A DNA stretch of 64,000 bases from Mucilaginibacter ginsenosidivorax (GCF_007971525.1 NZ_CP042437.1:7130001-7194000); one strand, 5' to 3'. Counted from the first letter of the stretch, positions 53,601 to 62,573 are shown. Numbers and translations: made by a program. Notes: generated from the letters alone by a model not told the origin.

Positions 53601-54236
53601 TTCGGCCGGCATACCTTTTATTTCCTCGAAAAGAACGGAGCCCTCAAAGTGTGTTTTAAAACTACCGTAATAGTTGCGGTTATTATAAAAATCTGCAAGC
53701 AGGTATTTTAGGCGATAACCCAGTCCTCGGTTTTCAATAACCAGGAAATCAACAGACGATGCAGTTAGCGTATTGGTAGCCTCATCAAAATCAACATCCA
53801 ACATGTCGGGATTAAGGAGTTTACACTCCCTGGCCAATGCAGATGTGCCTATAAACTCATTGATAAATAATTGGATGTTGCGTTGCCGGCTGGCATTGTT
53901 TTGCGGCTTTATTTTCACCTCCATCAAACTGATGGTTTTAGGAATAATGTGGATATCTGGCAGTGTTATCCCAATGTTGTTAACTATAATAACCTGGTGG
54001 TAGCTTTCAAAGCCGATAATGGATACCACCAGGTTGTACTTGCCGGTTTTAACTTTATTTAAAGTGAAACTCCCGTCGTTTGAAGTTTTTGTACCGATGG
54101 TGGCATTGCTTAAAAAAATACTGGCACTACTTACAGGTTCGCCATTGGCCTGGTTAATAACCCTGCCCGATATATTTACCTGCGCCAGGCATATAAAGGG
54201 CAATATCATCAGTAAAAAAACAATGCCTTTTTTCAT
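50688..54236 (-). CDS. MG2-domain protein with CarboxypepD_reg domain and TonB plug but no barrel
   Basis: 1182 residues with a signal peptide (MKKGIVFLLMILPFICLA). Domains in order: CarboxypepD_reg-like (about 20-100: ISGRVINQANGEPVSSASIF), a long mixed region, a macroglobulin MG2-like domain (about 425-540: YLHFDKPYYATGDTIYFKAYI), further beta domains, a second carboxypeptidase-regulatory-like unit (about 850-910), and a TonB plug domain (about 1010-1090: IRNVILQKFHGHTAGYVLVDGVPGM, MELFYGPSAAIYGIQGGHGVLVITTRQGG). The chain ends about 90 residues later, so no 22-stranded barrel is present. Such proteins occur widely in Bacteroidota and may help export or assemble surface proteins, but a function is not established. 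Confidence 0.85.
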   Translation of the reverse strand: MKKGIVFLLMILPFICLAQVNISGRVINQANGEPVSSASIFLSNATIGTKTSNDGSFTLNKVKTGKYNLVVSIIGFESYHQVIIVNNIGITLPDIHIIPKTISLMEVKIKPQNNASRQRNIQLFINEFIGTSALARECKLLNPDMLDVDFDEATNTLTASSVDFLVIENRGLGYRLKYLLADFYNNRNYYGSFKTHFEGSVLFEEIKGMPAEEKRWKKNREQVYENSPMHFLRAVITNQVEEEGFRVFQYANEPNPERPGDDLITAKINQFTKLKATNNKRYTDSLSYWLKKSKLDKTYLNLRNFFLNQSDILKPTDVTKMYALNCEMDGLHVTYNKDHHFSKNGALNHLNEFYNTETSLITFNTPYALVDNNGGLVDPNSLSYSGAWTHYRVAELLPVDYEPLQHAPTAPTSVLPEEAMAKLKNYAEIRVNEKAYLHFDKPYYATGDTIYFKAYITQGDNHEPTRTSGILHVDFINTADKIDRSVKLKIADGVAWGDIALPDSLPKGNYRIRAYTNWMRNDGDDNYFEQTIPIASTNENEVFENSVVKKSNSINAPADIQFFPEGGRLINGVKSKIAFKTTLPSGLGGDITGTVLDDDDKQVAGFSSAHLGMGYFYLTPQQGKGYKAKLTHANGATSTVNLPIAENKGLVLSINNDSIPKATARIEASKAYFEEHKNQDYTLLVWSGGIITPIACKLDKPVVEVDILKRKLFTGIAKVTLFSPGSEPLAERLIFVQNYNRLSLNVSTDKPDYTKRGKVNISLNVQNRAGDAAEGHFSVAVTDAEKVGIDENDQNSIFASLLLTSELKGYVEKPNYYFNNITAETTANLDLVMLTHGYRRFEWKPILTNTYPEVTYQPETGLNISGVAKSIWGNPLNKGLVSLLPRGGGQIINQLTGTDGSFNFNNLMFNDSTRFILQAATSKNGNNTVLTLKKEQPGPIVTTNNTGNKNEADWLMTAYINNSKKQQESASKFNSKKVINLKEVKIKTVKRYNNYRSSALGGPGGADIVVRREELERSNLDIRNVILQKFHGHTAGYVLVDGVPGMDPSDLNIRDIETMELFYGPSAAIYGIQGGHGVLVITTRQGGGLQAKDILSKGILPITVAGFYKAREFYSPKYDGPATNQPDLRSTIYWNPEVITDKDGKANFSFFNADGTGKYRVIIEGIDSEGNIGRQVHTYVVN

Positions 54237-54870
54237 TGCAATCGATTTAGGTTATATATGGCTTACATAGCTTAAGGCAACTAAAAAAGCCGGCAAAGGT
54301 ACTCTGCGACAAGTTGTGAGTTGAACATCAATTATGGAACTTCTTTTTTAGGTTTATTTGGATTGAGATAAAGTTATGAAAATTAATTGTTTTAATAAGC
54401 GTGGGATTGTGGCCCCGATTGGGCACTTATGCACAAATCATATGATTAGTATTTGATGTGGAAACAAGTAGTATTAGAAAATCCGGAAGAATCTTTAATG
54501 CCGGTTTGGATAATTGCTGATAATTGGTAGTGTATTTTAAACACTATAAATTTTTAAGACATCTTCTTTATATGTAATTATTGAGTTTTTTATTGACATT
54601 TTTTCTAAGTGCTGAATATTTTGTGTTTAAAAATCGGCATTTTAATAAAATCTGTTTAAAATAATATGTTTTGAATAGTAAAAACTGATTATTACTAACA
54701 TTCTTCACAAAAAATTCATAAACATTGATTATAATTTTACTATTTTATTAATAAGTTTTAAAATTCACTTATTTTTTAATCTTTAAAATGTGTGTTTTGT
54801 TTAAAAAAAGATAAATTAATGCTATTTTGTTGATTAATTAACATAACAATCAACCCCAATCAAACAAAGC
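54237..54870. other. 634-bp divergent non-coding region upstream of the TonB receptor
   Basis: Very A/T-rich, no gene on either strand. A 6-bp palindrome TAGTGT ... ACACTA with a 7-nt loop (54528-54546) could be an operator. A weak promoter-like pair TTTG (54796-54799) and TATTTTG (54823-54829) precedes the receptor ATG, but its 23-nt spacing is long. The rest shows nothing I can name. Confidence 0.45.
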
Positions 54871-57756
54871 ATGAATTTAAAACTACATTTTTTCATTTTT
54901 GGAGCATTGCTACTGGCCTGCCAGCCGGTATTTGCCCAAAAACTTACAGGAACTGTTACAAGTGGGGGCCAGCCCGTTACTGCGGGAACGGTTAAAGTAG
55001 TCCCTATAGGTACAGGCACTATTACCGATGCAGATGGTAAGTATAGTTTAACATTAAAAGCCGGTAGTTACCAGGTCAGCTTCTCGGCAATAGGGCTCGA
55101 AAAAAAAACAGTAAGTGTTATACTTGCTGCCGGAGAAACCAAAGTATTGAACATGGAACTGGCTGCTTCGGCAGAAGGACTAAAAGAGGTTATTGTGGTA
55201 GGTAACCGTGGCGTAGGGCGTACCAAAATTGAATCGGCAGTACCGGTAGATGTTATCAGGATGAGCCAGGTGGATGCCGTGACCGCAAAACCAGACCTGA
55301 TGAGCCAGTTAAATCAATCTGTACCATCTTTTAATTACAATAAACAAAGTGGTGGCGATGGTTCTGACGCTATTGATTTTGCCAGCTTGCGAGGCTTGGG
55401 CTTCGACCAGACTTTAGTGCTGATTAACGGCAAACGCCGCCATCTGTCGGCCTTTGTAAACGAGGTTGGCACACGTGGCAGGGGTAATAGCGGAACCGAC
55501 TTAAATGCTATTCCGGAGGCCGCAATTGACCATATCGAAATTCTGCGCGATGGCGCTTCGGCACAGTACGGCTCGGATGCCATAGCCGGCGTAATTAATA
55601 TTGTTTTACGAAGAGATGTAAACCATCTTAATGTAACAGCTGGTTTTAGCGGTTACAACGATCAAAAATATAATACACTCAATAACGTCGATCCATCGGC
55701 ATACTATACTGATAAACATTTTGATGGGCAGGCGTTTACATTGGGTGCAAGCTATGGCCTTAATATTGGCAAAAGCGGCGGTTTTATAAACTTTGGCGCT
55801 AACTATTTTAACCAGGGCAAAACCTTCAGAGCTATTCCTGATACCAACTGGCAAACAAACCCCAATGCGCAGCCCGTTGCCCGCGAGCGCCGTGCTTTTG
55901 GCGATGGCTCGGTAGTATCCGGTGGTGGTATGTATAACATGGAATTGCCAATAAAAGGGACTAAAACAGTGTTTTACTCTTTCGGTGGCTATAATTACAA
56001 ACATTCAAACGTTTACGCATACACGCGTAGCTGGAATTACGATAATGGCTTACGGGCAAACCCAACCAAATTCCCTACGGATGCCAACGGTAACCTGATA
56101 TTTGTACCGGGTATAATGAAAGTACAAGGTTACGCCGATGGCTCAATCGGGCCTAATAACGTATATTACAATCCGCAGGAAGATGTTTATATTAAGGATG
56201 TTTCGGCCGCACTGGGCCTTAAAGGCACAACAGCAAGCAACTGGGATTGGGATATCAGCAATAACGTAGGCCGTAATGATTTTCATTATTGGGGAAACAA
56301 AACGTTCAACGCATCATTACCATATGTACCGGGCCAGCCAATTCAAACCAGGTTTGATGACGGGGGCTTTAACTTTTTACAAAATACAGCAAATGCAGAT
56401 ATAACCAAGCATTTTGGCTCGGTTTTACAAGGCCTGCAGTTATCGTTTGGTGGAGAATTCAGATACGAAAAATATCAGCTTTATGCAGGCGAGCTTAACT
56501 CTTATGTTGCCGGTGGTGCCACACTGCCGGGTGGCGTGGCAAAAGCATCGGGATCTGAAGGATATCCTGGTTATCAGCCAAGCGACGAAGTGAAAGATCA
56601 TCGCACCAATGAGGCTGCCTATGCCGAAGCCGCGTTGGATGTAACCGATAAATGGCTGATTGACGGAGCCGCCCGTGTTGAGCATTACTCTGATTTTGGT
56701 GGTGTAAGCACATTTAAATTTGCAACCCGTTACAAATTGGCCGATAACTTTAACCTTCGCGGGTCGGCAAGTACCGGTTTTAGGGCACCTACTTTACAAC
56801 AGATAGATTTTAGTAACACCAATACCACGGTGGTTGGCGGCAACCTGGAGTATACCAAGTTGGTTCCTAATTATTCAGATGTAGCCAAAACTGCGGGTAT
56901 CCCCAAGTTAAAGCAAGAAACATCTACCAACTACAGCCTTGGCTTTGCATGGCAACCCACAAGCGACCTTACAGTTACGGTAGATGGTTACGACATCAAA
57001 ATCAAAAACAGGATCGTAATATCGGGCCTGTACAACCAGGGCGATGCCACATTAGGTCAACCATTGAATGATTTGCTATTGAAACAAGGCATCAGTGCAG
57101 CCCAGTTTTTTGCAAACGCAGTTAATACAACCAATACAGGTATTGATATCGTGTTAGATTACAAAAAACGCTGGGGTAAAAATCACTTTTCGGCATTGTT
57201 AGCGGGCAATATCCAACACCTTTCAATTAATAAAATCAATATCCCATCTACATTTAAAGGCTCAGCGGCCGATAGCGCTACTTTCTTTTCTGATAGGGAG
57301 CAATATTTTCTGAAGGCAAGCGCGCCAACAGCCAAATTCAATCTTAACCTTGAATATGGTGTAAGTAAGTTTTCGGTAGGTGGCCGCCTTACCTATTTTG
57401 GCGATGTTAAAGAATTAGGTTTTGGCGAAACGAGTGCACCGGATGGTGTTGCCGATCCGTTTTTTCCATATGTAACTTTAGATGCTACAGGCGAGAAAGT
57501 AAAAGAGATTTTTGACTTTAAGCCTAAAGTGACCACAGATATATACGTTTCATACAAAATCAATAAAACGGTGTCATGGACTGCCGGGGTTGATAACTTG
57601 TTTAATGTACACCCAAGCACCAATGTGATCAAAGGCTCCGTGAATCCAAATAGCAGCAGTTCATTTGGCGACAGCGAGTCGGGCGGTCCGTTTGAAGCTG
57701 TGCAAATGGGATTTAATGGCATGAGAATATTTACAAAACTGGTGTTCCATTTTTAG
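54871..57756 (+). CDS. TonB-dependent outer-membrane receptor with CarboxypepD_reg domain
   Basis: 961 residues with a signal peptide (MNLKLHFFIFGALLLACQPVFA). A CarboxypepD_reg-like domain (about 25-110: LTGTVTSGGQPVTAGTVKVV) precedes the plug (about 120-255), where SAVPVDVIRMSQVDAVT, LRGLGFDQTLVLINGKRRH and ILRDGASAQYGSDAIAGVINIVLR are visible. The barrel ends with MRIFTKLVFHF, the last residue being Phe. The plug type is that of classical siderophore/vitamin/iron receptors rather than SusC (no SusD follows). The ligand is unknown. It stands alone and is closed by a strong terminator, with an AraC regulator next on the same strand. Confidence 0.92.
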   Translation: MNLKLHFFIFGALLLACQPVFAQKLTGTVTSGGQPVTAGTVKVVPIGTGTITDADGKYSLTLKAGSYQVSFSAIGLEKKTVSVILAAGETKVLNMELAASAEGLKEVIVVGNRGVGRTKIESAVPVDVIRMSQVDAVTAKPDLMSQLNQSVPSFNYNKQSGGDGSDAIDFASLRGLGFDQTLVLINGKRRHLSAFVNEVGTRGRGNSGTDLNAIPEAAIDHIEILRDGASAQYGSDAIAGVINIVLRRDVNHLNVTAGFSGYNDQKYNTLNNVDPSAYYTDKHFDGQAFTLGASYGLNIGKSGGFINFGANYFNQGKTFRAIPDTNWQTNPNAQPVARERRAFGDGSVVSGGGMYNMELPIKGTKTVFYSFGGYNYKHSNVYAYTRSWNYDNGLRANPTKFPTDANGNLIFVPGIMKVQGYADGSIGPNNVYYNPQEDVYIKDVSAALGLKGTTASNWDWDISNNVGRNDFHYWGNKTFNASLPYVPGQPIQTRFDDGGFNFLQNTANADITKHFGSVLQGLQLSFGGEFRYEKYQLYAGELNSYVAGGATLPGGVAKASGSEGYPGYQPSDEVKDHRTNEAAYAEAALDVTDKWLIDGAARVEHYSDFGGVSTFKFATRYKLADNFNLRGSASTGFRAPTLQQIDFSNTNTTVVGGNLEYTKLVPNYSDVAKTAGIPKLKQETSTNYSLGFAWQPTSDLTVTVDGYDIKIKNRIVISGLYNQGDATLGQPLNDLLLKQGISAAQFFANAVNTTNTGIDIVLDYKKRWGKNHFSALLAGNIQHLSINKINIPSTFKGSAADSATFFSDREQYFLKASAPTAKFNLNLEYGVSKFSVGGRLTYFGDVKELGFGETSAPDGVADPFFPYVTLDATGEKVKEIFDFKPKVTTDIYVSYKINKTVSWTAGVDNLFNVHPSTNVIKGSVNPNSSSSFGDSESGGPFEAVQMGFNGMRIFTKLVFHF

Positions 57757-57780
57757 CGGAAAATAAAGCTAACGGTATTT

Positions 57781-57818
57781 ATCCCCCGGACCCTATGTGG
57801 GGGCCGGGGGATTTTTTT
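57781..57818 (+). terminator. Intrinsic terminator of the TonB receptor gene
   Basis: Perfect 9-bp G/C-rich arms 57781-57789 and 57804-57812 followed by seven T residues, 24 nt after the stop. Confidence 0.9.
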
Positions 57819-57903
57819 ATATAATGGGCAGATATTAGCGCTTAAAACAACATTAATTAAATATTAATGGTAATATTTGCCTGTAATTGCGATTTTTAGG
57901 CAA

Positions 57904-58785
57904 ATGAAAGTTTTACAGTTTACCATTCCTGTACCTCACGATAAAAGCGTAATTGCCGACCAGTTTAGCCTGCCTTATTTTTACCCTTACCTGCACCGGC
58001 ACAAAGAGGCACAAATTACCTGGATACAAAAAGGAGAGGGTACGCTTATAGCCGGTAATAACATGCATCATTTTGCACCCGGCGATGTTTTTTTAATAGG
58101 GGCTAACCTGCCGCACCTGTTTAAAAGCAATCCCGAATATTTTGAAAATGAAACTGAAGATGCGATAAGCGCCCTAAGTATTTTTTTTAACCCCGAAGGA
58201 ATATTGACCCCGCTATTTGAGCTGCCGGAAATGAGGGCCTTTAAGCTATTTATACAACATCATCAGCAGGGATTTAAGGTGCCCTTGCCTGATGCGGAAA
58301 AGACTATAAGTAATATGACTGCATTAAGAGATGCCACAGGCGCGGAACAACTTATCCAGTTTATAAACCTGATAAAAGGCTTAAGCGAGATAAACGAACA
58401 GCTGCAGCCATTATCGTCTTATGGTAATTTACCCGGAATCACCGAAAATGAAGGGATTAGGATAGGCAACATCTACAATTACATTATGCAAAACTATACA
58501 GAGTCAATTACCCTGGAGGATGTATCTAAAGCCGCCTTTATGACGTCCGAATCGTTTTGCAGGTATTTTAAAAAGCATACGGGTAACACATTTGTCACTT
58601 TTTTAAACGAAGTGCGTATCAACGAGGCCTGTAAGATATTAAATGCCAATAAAGTTGAAAGTATTTCGGCGGCTGCCTACCAATGTGGCTTTAAAAGCAT
58701 CACCAACTTTAACCGGGTATTCCGTTCGGTAACAGGCAAGTCACCCAGGGAGTATATGGATAATTATAGCGGTAAAATTGGCTAA
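57904..58785 (+). CDS. AraC-family transcriptional regulator
   Basis: 293 residues from the ATG at 57904 (MKVLQFTIPVPHDK), preferred over an ATG 27 bp upstream because the cupin domain starts directly there. The N-terminal half is a cupin-like sensing domain (QITWIQKGEGTLIAGNNMHHFAPGDVFLIGANLPHLF). The C-terminal half has two helix-turn-helix motifs (ITLEDVSKAAFMTSESFCRYFKKHTG and ISAAAYQCGFKSITNFNRVFRSVTGKSPREY). It probably senses a sugar or similar ligand. The target genes are not certain; the adjacent TonB receptor is a natural candidate. Confidence 0.9.
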   Translation: MKVLQFTIPVPHDKSVIADQFSLPYFYPYLHRHKEAQITWIQKGEGTLIAGNNMHHFAPGDVFLIGANLPHLFKSNPEYFENETEDAISALSIFFNPEGILTPLFELPEMRAFKLFIQHHQQGFKVPLPDAEKTISNMTALRDATGAEQLIQFINLIKGLSEINEQLQPLSSYGNLPGITENEGIRIGNIYNYIMQNYTESITLEDVSKAAFMTSESFCRYFKKHTGNTFVTFLNEVRINEACKILNANKVESISAAAYQCGFKSITNFNRVFRSVTGKSPREYMDNYSGKIG

Positions 58786-58796
58786 TTGCCGATTTT

Positions 58797-58840
58797 TTAA
58801 AAAGTCTCCCCCTTAAAGGGGAGATTTAGAGGGGGCTATA
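58797..58840 (-). terminator. Terminator-like hairpin and repeat word between AraC and methyltransferase genes
   Basis: Arms TCTCCCC (58805-58811) and GGGGAGA (58818-58824) with a 6-nt loop. On the - strand the stem is followed by CTTTTTAAAAAA, which suits a terminator for the methyltransferase gene, whose stop overlaps the block. The word CTCCCCCTTAAAGGGGAGA with trailing TTTAGAGGGGG is also of a kind repeated between genes in this family. Confidence 0.55.
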
Positions 58841-59522
58841 TCGTTAGCCTAACCAGGTATTGCTGATACTCGTCCTCCAATAAAACTTCTATGTCATAAC
58901 CGGCTTCATTGGCAATGGTGGTTAACGTTTTTTCGTCTACATAAAGCCACGGAAACCAATCGGATGTTTGGCGATTGTATTGATACTGATAGCTAAGTTC
59001 GCCGTAGTATTTGCCGGTATCGGGTAGGTTTCCTTCGTACAGGTAAGCAATATCCGATGAGTCAAAAAGTAATTGCCCACCTTTATTGAGCAGCAGTTTG
59101 GTATGCTGCAGAAAAGTTTTTAAGTTGGATAACGTACCTGTAAGGCCGATGCCGTTCATAAGCAGTAACAGAGTATCGTATTTATGGGCGTTGTATTCAA
59201 AAATGTCGGCGGTAACCACTTTTTTGACACCGCGTGCCTGCATCACATCAACGGCTAAGGCAGAAATTTCCAACGCGGTTACATCAAAGCCACGGTCCTG
59301 TAATATAAGGGCATGGCTGCCGGCGCCCGCGCCAATATCTAATACTTCGCCGCGGCATTCATTTAGAGCAAGCCATTCAATATCAGGCATATCATCCTCA
59401 TCCCTGAAATAGGTTTCAATAGGCATTTCTTCCTTTGGGCCGTATTGGTTGTTAATCCACAATTTGTGGGTTGCTTTTTTATGGTAATGATTGTGGATGG
59501 CCTGGCCTAAAATATCTTTCAT
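58836..59522 (-). CDS. Class I SAM-dependent methyltransferase
   Basis: 228 residues. The SAM-binding motif I is EVLDIGAGAGSHALILQDRG (about 60-80), with VTALEISALAVDVMQARG as motif II and YDTLLLLMNGIGLTGTLSNL as motif IV/V. Substrate-recognition part at the C-terminus is not informative. Small-molecule O- or N-methylation is likely. It is alone on the - strand. Confidence 0.88.
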   Translation of the reverse strand: MKDILGQAIHNHYHKKATHKLWINNQYGPKEEMPIETYFRDEDDMPDIEWLALNECRGEVLDIGAGAGSHALILQDRGFDVTALEISALAVDVMQARGVKKVVTADIFEYNAHKYDTLLLLMNGIGLTGTLSNLKTFLQHTKLLLNKGGQLLFDSSDIAYLYEGNLPDTGKYYGELSYQYQYNRQTSDWFPWLYVDEKTLTTIANEAGYDIEVLLEDEYQQYLVRLTI

Positions 59523-59601
59523 GCTGTAGCAAAAGTAGCAATTGATGAGGTAGATGAGGCGGTTGTTTGTAATTAAGATGTGGCAGTAGTTAAAATTGAC
59601 T

Positions 59602-60171
59602 TCAATCGGGCGGTGATAGTTTTTCGAACTTTATCCATACGAACGCAAATGAGCATGTCAAAAACACGAAAAGAAAGACAAAATTGGTGTATATTATAAT
59701 AACTGTCAGTAAAAGCTGGTTGGGGGCTTTTTCCTGGATGATCTCATCGGTTTTTTGAGCTCCATAACCATGATGGTATTCTGTTAACGACGACATGTTT
59801 TTTTGAATTAGATATTGCTTTAATTCATTGCTTAACCATAATGGCTGAACTGTGGGCCTTGAACGAATGCCCTTAGGAATTGTACATGATTTGTAAATTT
59901 GTAAATACCCAATTGTTGCCAATAAAAATAATAACGTGCAAATAATTGATTGTTTAGTATAAAAAGCATTGGTGTATGTTTTTAATTTTTGCTTATTTAG
60001 CCAAATCAGCAAAATAATAAGGGCGCAAACCGCTTCTACCATTCCACCCATAATTTCTTTTGTAAAAGACGGGGGTACGCCAATATTGGTTTTTATTACT
60101 GTTAGCCCCGGAACTAATCCGACTATATTGGTTGCCCATTTTAGCCAGTTTTTTTTTGTGCTGTTATTCAT
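59602..60171 (-). CDS. Membrane protein of unknown function
   Basis: 189 residues with four predicted membrane helices (about 10-30, 38-58, 76-94, 150-178). No family was recognised. A cytosol- or periplasm-facing loop (about 95-148: CTIPKGIRSRPTVQPLWLSN) separates helices three and four. Its start overlaps the end of the secreted-protein gene upstream by 4 bp, so they are translated together and probably work together. Confidence 0.7.
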   Translation of the reverse strand: MNNSTKKNWLKWATNIVGLVPGLTVIKTNIGVPPSFTKEIMGGMVEAVCALIILLIWLNKQKLKTYTNAFYTKQSIICTLLFLLATIGYLQIYKSCTIPKGIRSRPTVQPLWLSNELKQYLIQKNMSSLTEYHHGYGAQKTDEIIQEKAPNQLLLTVIIIYTNFVFLFVFLTCSFAFVWIKFEKLSPPD

Positions 60172-60953
60172 GGAATTGGGAATGAGAATTTTTTTGGTGT
60201 TGCCGTGGCCGGATCCATAAATTTTACATAATATTTCCCGATGTAAAAAAATATTAAGTAATATGGTTGGTCATACGCGTTGAAATTAATGTCAACAGCA
60301 GTATTTCCAATTCTATGACTGATTAACCCTTTTATTATGGGGAGGGTTAATTCATTTTGTTGAGGGGTGGGTAAATGATACTTGTCTTCCCAATCTATTT
60401 TAGGGATTTCATAAACTTCGGCAGTTATACCCTTGGGTATTGATGTTATATTACAAACAATAACGTCCTCGTCGTCAATTTCTAAATAATGAATATCCTG
60501 GTCGAACACCTCTACACTATTTCCTCCCGGGTGGTTAATAAAATATTGTCTTGTAAATTTTTTGATTTTAGCCGTATCGATGTAATTCTTTAAAGCATTC
60601 GGATTATATCTTACCTTAGGCGCATCCAATTGATAAATTGTGCGGGCATTTTCGAATTGATCGAATTGAATTTTAAATTGTATTTTTTTTAATGCTGCTT
60701 TGTTATAGATTTCGGGCAAAATTACTACGGTATCAGTTAAAGAATTGGTAACGTTTATTTCATAGGGTGCCAGCTTACTGCTATCGTCAAAAATTAAATT
60801 GGCGTATATTTTATCAATTTTTTTGCGCCCGGTTTTTTCCGATTCAAGCAATTTTTTCAATGCCTTATCATGAGTGGTTATAAGTACTGATTGTGTTTGT
60901 GCATAAACACTATAATTTAACGCTATAGCAAAAATTAGAAGTAACTTTTTCAT
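60168..60953 (-). CDS. Secreted protein of unknown function
   Basis: 261 residues with a signal peptide (MKKLLLIFAIALNYSVYA). The mature part is alpha/beta without a recognised family; it includes YEINVTNSLTDTVVILPEIYN, HYLEIDDEDVIVCNITSIPKG and YLIFFYIGKYYVKFMDPATA. It is the first gene of a pair with the membrane protein (4-bp overlap). A dyad-symmetric element lies in the promoter region upstream. Confidence 0.7.
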   Translation of the reverse strand: MKKLLLIFAIALNYSVYAQTQSVLITTHDKALKKLLESEKTGRKKIDKIYANLIFDDSSKLAPYEINVTNSLTDTVVILPEIYNKAALKKIQFKIQFDQFENARTIYQLDAPKVRYNPNALKNYIDTAKIKKFTRQYFINHPGGNSVEVFDQDIHYLEIDDEDVIVCNITSIPKGITAEVYEIPKIDWEDKYHLPTPQQNELTLPIIKGLISHRIGNTAVDINFNAYDQPYYLIFFYIGKYYVKFMDPATATPKKFSFPIP

Positions 60954-61003
60954 AATATGGTTTGGTTGAGTGAATATAATGCTTTTGTTTTATTTGAATT
61001 CAT

Positions 61004-61046
61004 ATTTTTCTACAAATAATATGATTGATATTTTTTGTAGAAAAAT
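61004..61046. repeat. Dyad-symmetric element in a divergent promoter region
   Basis: Perfect 13-bp arms 61004-61016 and 61034-61046 (ATTTTTCTACAAA and complement) with a 17-nt spacer lie between the divergent genes at 60953 and 61070. It may be an operator or a hairpin in one leader. Confidence 0.5.
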
Positions 61047-61069
61047 TACTCTTTAACATCTTTGATCAT

Positions 61070-61780
61070 ATGTTCAACGGCAATACCTTATTGGCCCTCA
61101 TCATTATTGCAGGCATAACCTATAGTATCACCGCAAAAAAACTAACGGTAGCCGCCGCTTTAACGGGTGGGGTAGTGGCTTACCTGGTTTTTACCGGTGC
61201 AGGGTTTACGGGAGTAGCTATGATGACCAGCTTTTTTATTTTAGGATCGGCAGCTACATCCTGGCAGTCAAATAAAAAGCAGGCTTTTGCAAGCGCCGAA
61301 GAACATCAAAGTGGCCGAACAACCGGCCAGGTGTTGGCTAATGCAGGCATACCGGCTGTTATTGGTATCCTGGTGTTATTCTATCCCCGGTATAGTCATT
61401 TATTTAAGCTGATGATGGCAGCAAGCTTTGCCTCGGCCACAGCTGACACGTTATCGTCTGAACTGGGGACGGTTTATGGTACAAGATTTTTTAATATTAT
61501 AACCCTTAAGCCCGATCAGCGGGGATTGGACGGCGTAGTAAGTATAGAAGGCACGCTGATTGGTATTGCAGGAAGCTGTATAATAGCCTTAATTTATGCT
61601 ATAGGCTTTGGCTGGGATCTCAACCTGATCTGGATAGTTGTAGCAGGTACAGCTGGCAATTTAAGTGATTCGATATTAGGTGCATTGATGGAGCGGAAGA
61701 GCCTTATAGGTAATAATACTGTTAACTTCTTAAATACTTTTATAGCCGCATTGGTAGCGTTGTTATTTTACTTTATTTAA
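61070..61780 (+). CDS. DUF92 family integral membrane protein
   Basis: 236 residues from the ATG at 61070 (MFNGNTLLALIIIAGITYSI); an ATG at 61025 lies inside the dyad element and is less likely. Six or seven helices carry the DUF92 signature: SGRTTGQVLANAGIPAVIGI, MAASFASATADTLSSELGT, RGLDGVVSIEGTLIGIAGS and GTAGNLSDSILGALMERKS. Plant and cyanobacterial relatives (VTE6) are phytyl-phosphate kinases, so a prenyl- or isoprenoid-phosphate kinase role is plausible. The MtfA-like gene follows 16 bp downstream. Confidence 0.88.
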   Translation: MFNGNTLLALIIIAGITYSITAKKLTVAAALTGGVVAYLVFTGAGFTGVAMMTSFFILGSAATSWQSNKKQAFASAEEHQSGRTTGQVLANAGIPAVIGILVLFYPRYSHLFKLMMAASFASATADTLSSELGTVYGTRFFNIITLKPDQRGLDGVVSIEGTLIGIAGSCIIALIYAIGFGWDLNLIWIVVAGTAGNLSDSILGALMERKSLIGNNTVNFLNTFIAALVALLFYFI

Positions 61781-61796
61781 TCCTCATATTTACCAC

Positions 61797-62573
61797 ATGG
61801 TTTTTATACTAATTGGCTTTATCGTTTTAGCGCTTGTTGGCTATTTTATTTTGAAAAACAACAAATCAAAATTGGCCGGCGTTGTTGCCAACACCGATTA
61901 CAAACCCATTTTATTGCAAAATATATCCTTTTACCGGGAGCTGGACGATGCGGGCAAACTGTTGTTTGAGCAGAAAGTAAATAGCTTTTTAGCGGGCATC
62001 ACCATAGAGGGTGTTGGAACTGTGGTTGATGATACCGACAGGGTGATGATAGCTTCAAGCGCCGTGATCCCTATATTCGGTTTTAAAGACTGGGAATATC
62101 GCAACTTAACCAATGTAATATTATACCCGGATACTTTTGATGGCGAGTTTCAGTTTGAAGGCGGGAGCCGGAACATATTAGGTATGGTAGGCAGCGGTTA
62201 CATGAACGGGCAGATGATATTATCACGTGCGGCGCTCATCAAAGGTTTTTCCAAATCGGCAGGGAAGGAAAATACCGCTATTCATGAATTTGTGCACCTG
62301 CTGGATAAAAGCGATGGCGCTACCGACGGCGTGCCCGAAAACCTGCTGGCACATGAGTATGTGTTGCCCTGGCTAAAGATGATACACCAGGAAATTCATA
62401 AAATTGAAGAGGGTAAATCGGATATCAATCCCTACGCCGTTACTAACGAAGCTGAATTTTTTGCGGTAGTGGCCGAATATTTTTTTCAAAAGCCAACTGA
62501 GCTTAAACACAAACATCCCGAGCTTTACGAAATACTAAGCACTATATTTATGCAGGATAGGGCCGATGATTAA
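61797..62573 (+). CDS. MtfA-like zinc peptidase (M90 family)
   Basis: 258 residues. One N-terminal membrane helix (FILIGFIVLALVGYFIL) is followed by the peptidase domain with the zinc motif HEFVH at 163-167 in NTAIHEFVHLLDKSDG and the third-ligand region NEAEFFAVVAEYFFQKP near 213-230. In E. coli MtfA acts on and is tied to Mlc and glucose transport control; here the link is unknown. It probably shares a transcript with DUF92 and overlaps the convergent MBL gene by 4 bp. Confidence 0.9.
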   Translation: MVFILIGFIVLALVGYFILKNNKSKLAGVVANTDYKPILLQNISFYRELDDAGKLLFEQKVNSFLAGITIEGVGTVVDDTDRVMIASSAVIPIFGFKDWEYRNLTNVILYPDTFDGEFQFEGGSRNILGMVGSGYMNGQMILSRAALIKGFSKSAGKENTAIHEFVHLLDKSDGATDGVPENLLAHEYVLPWLKMIHQEIHKIEEGKSDINPYAVTNEAEFFAVVAEYFFQKPTELKHKHPELYEILSTIFMQDRADD

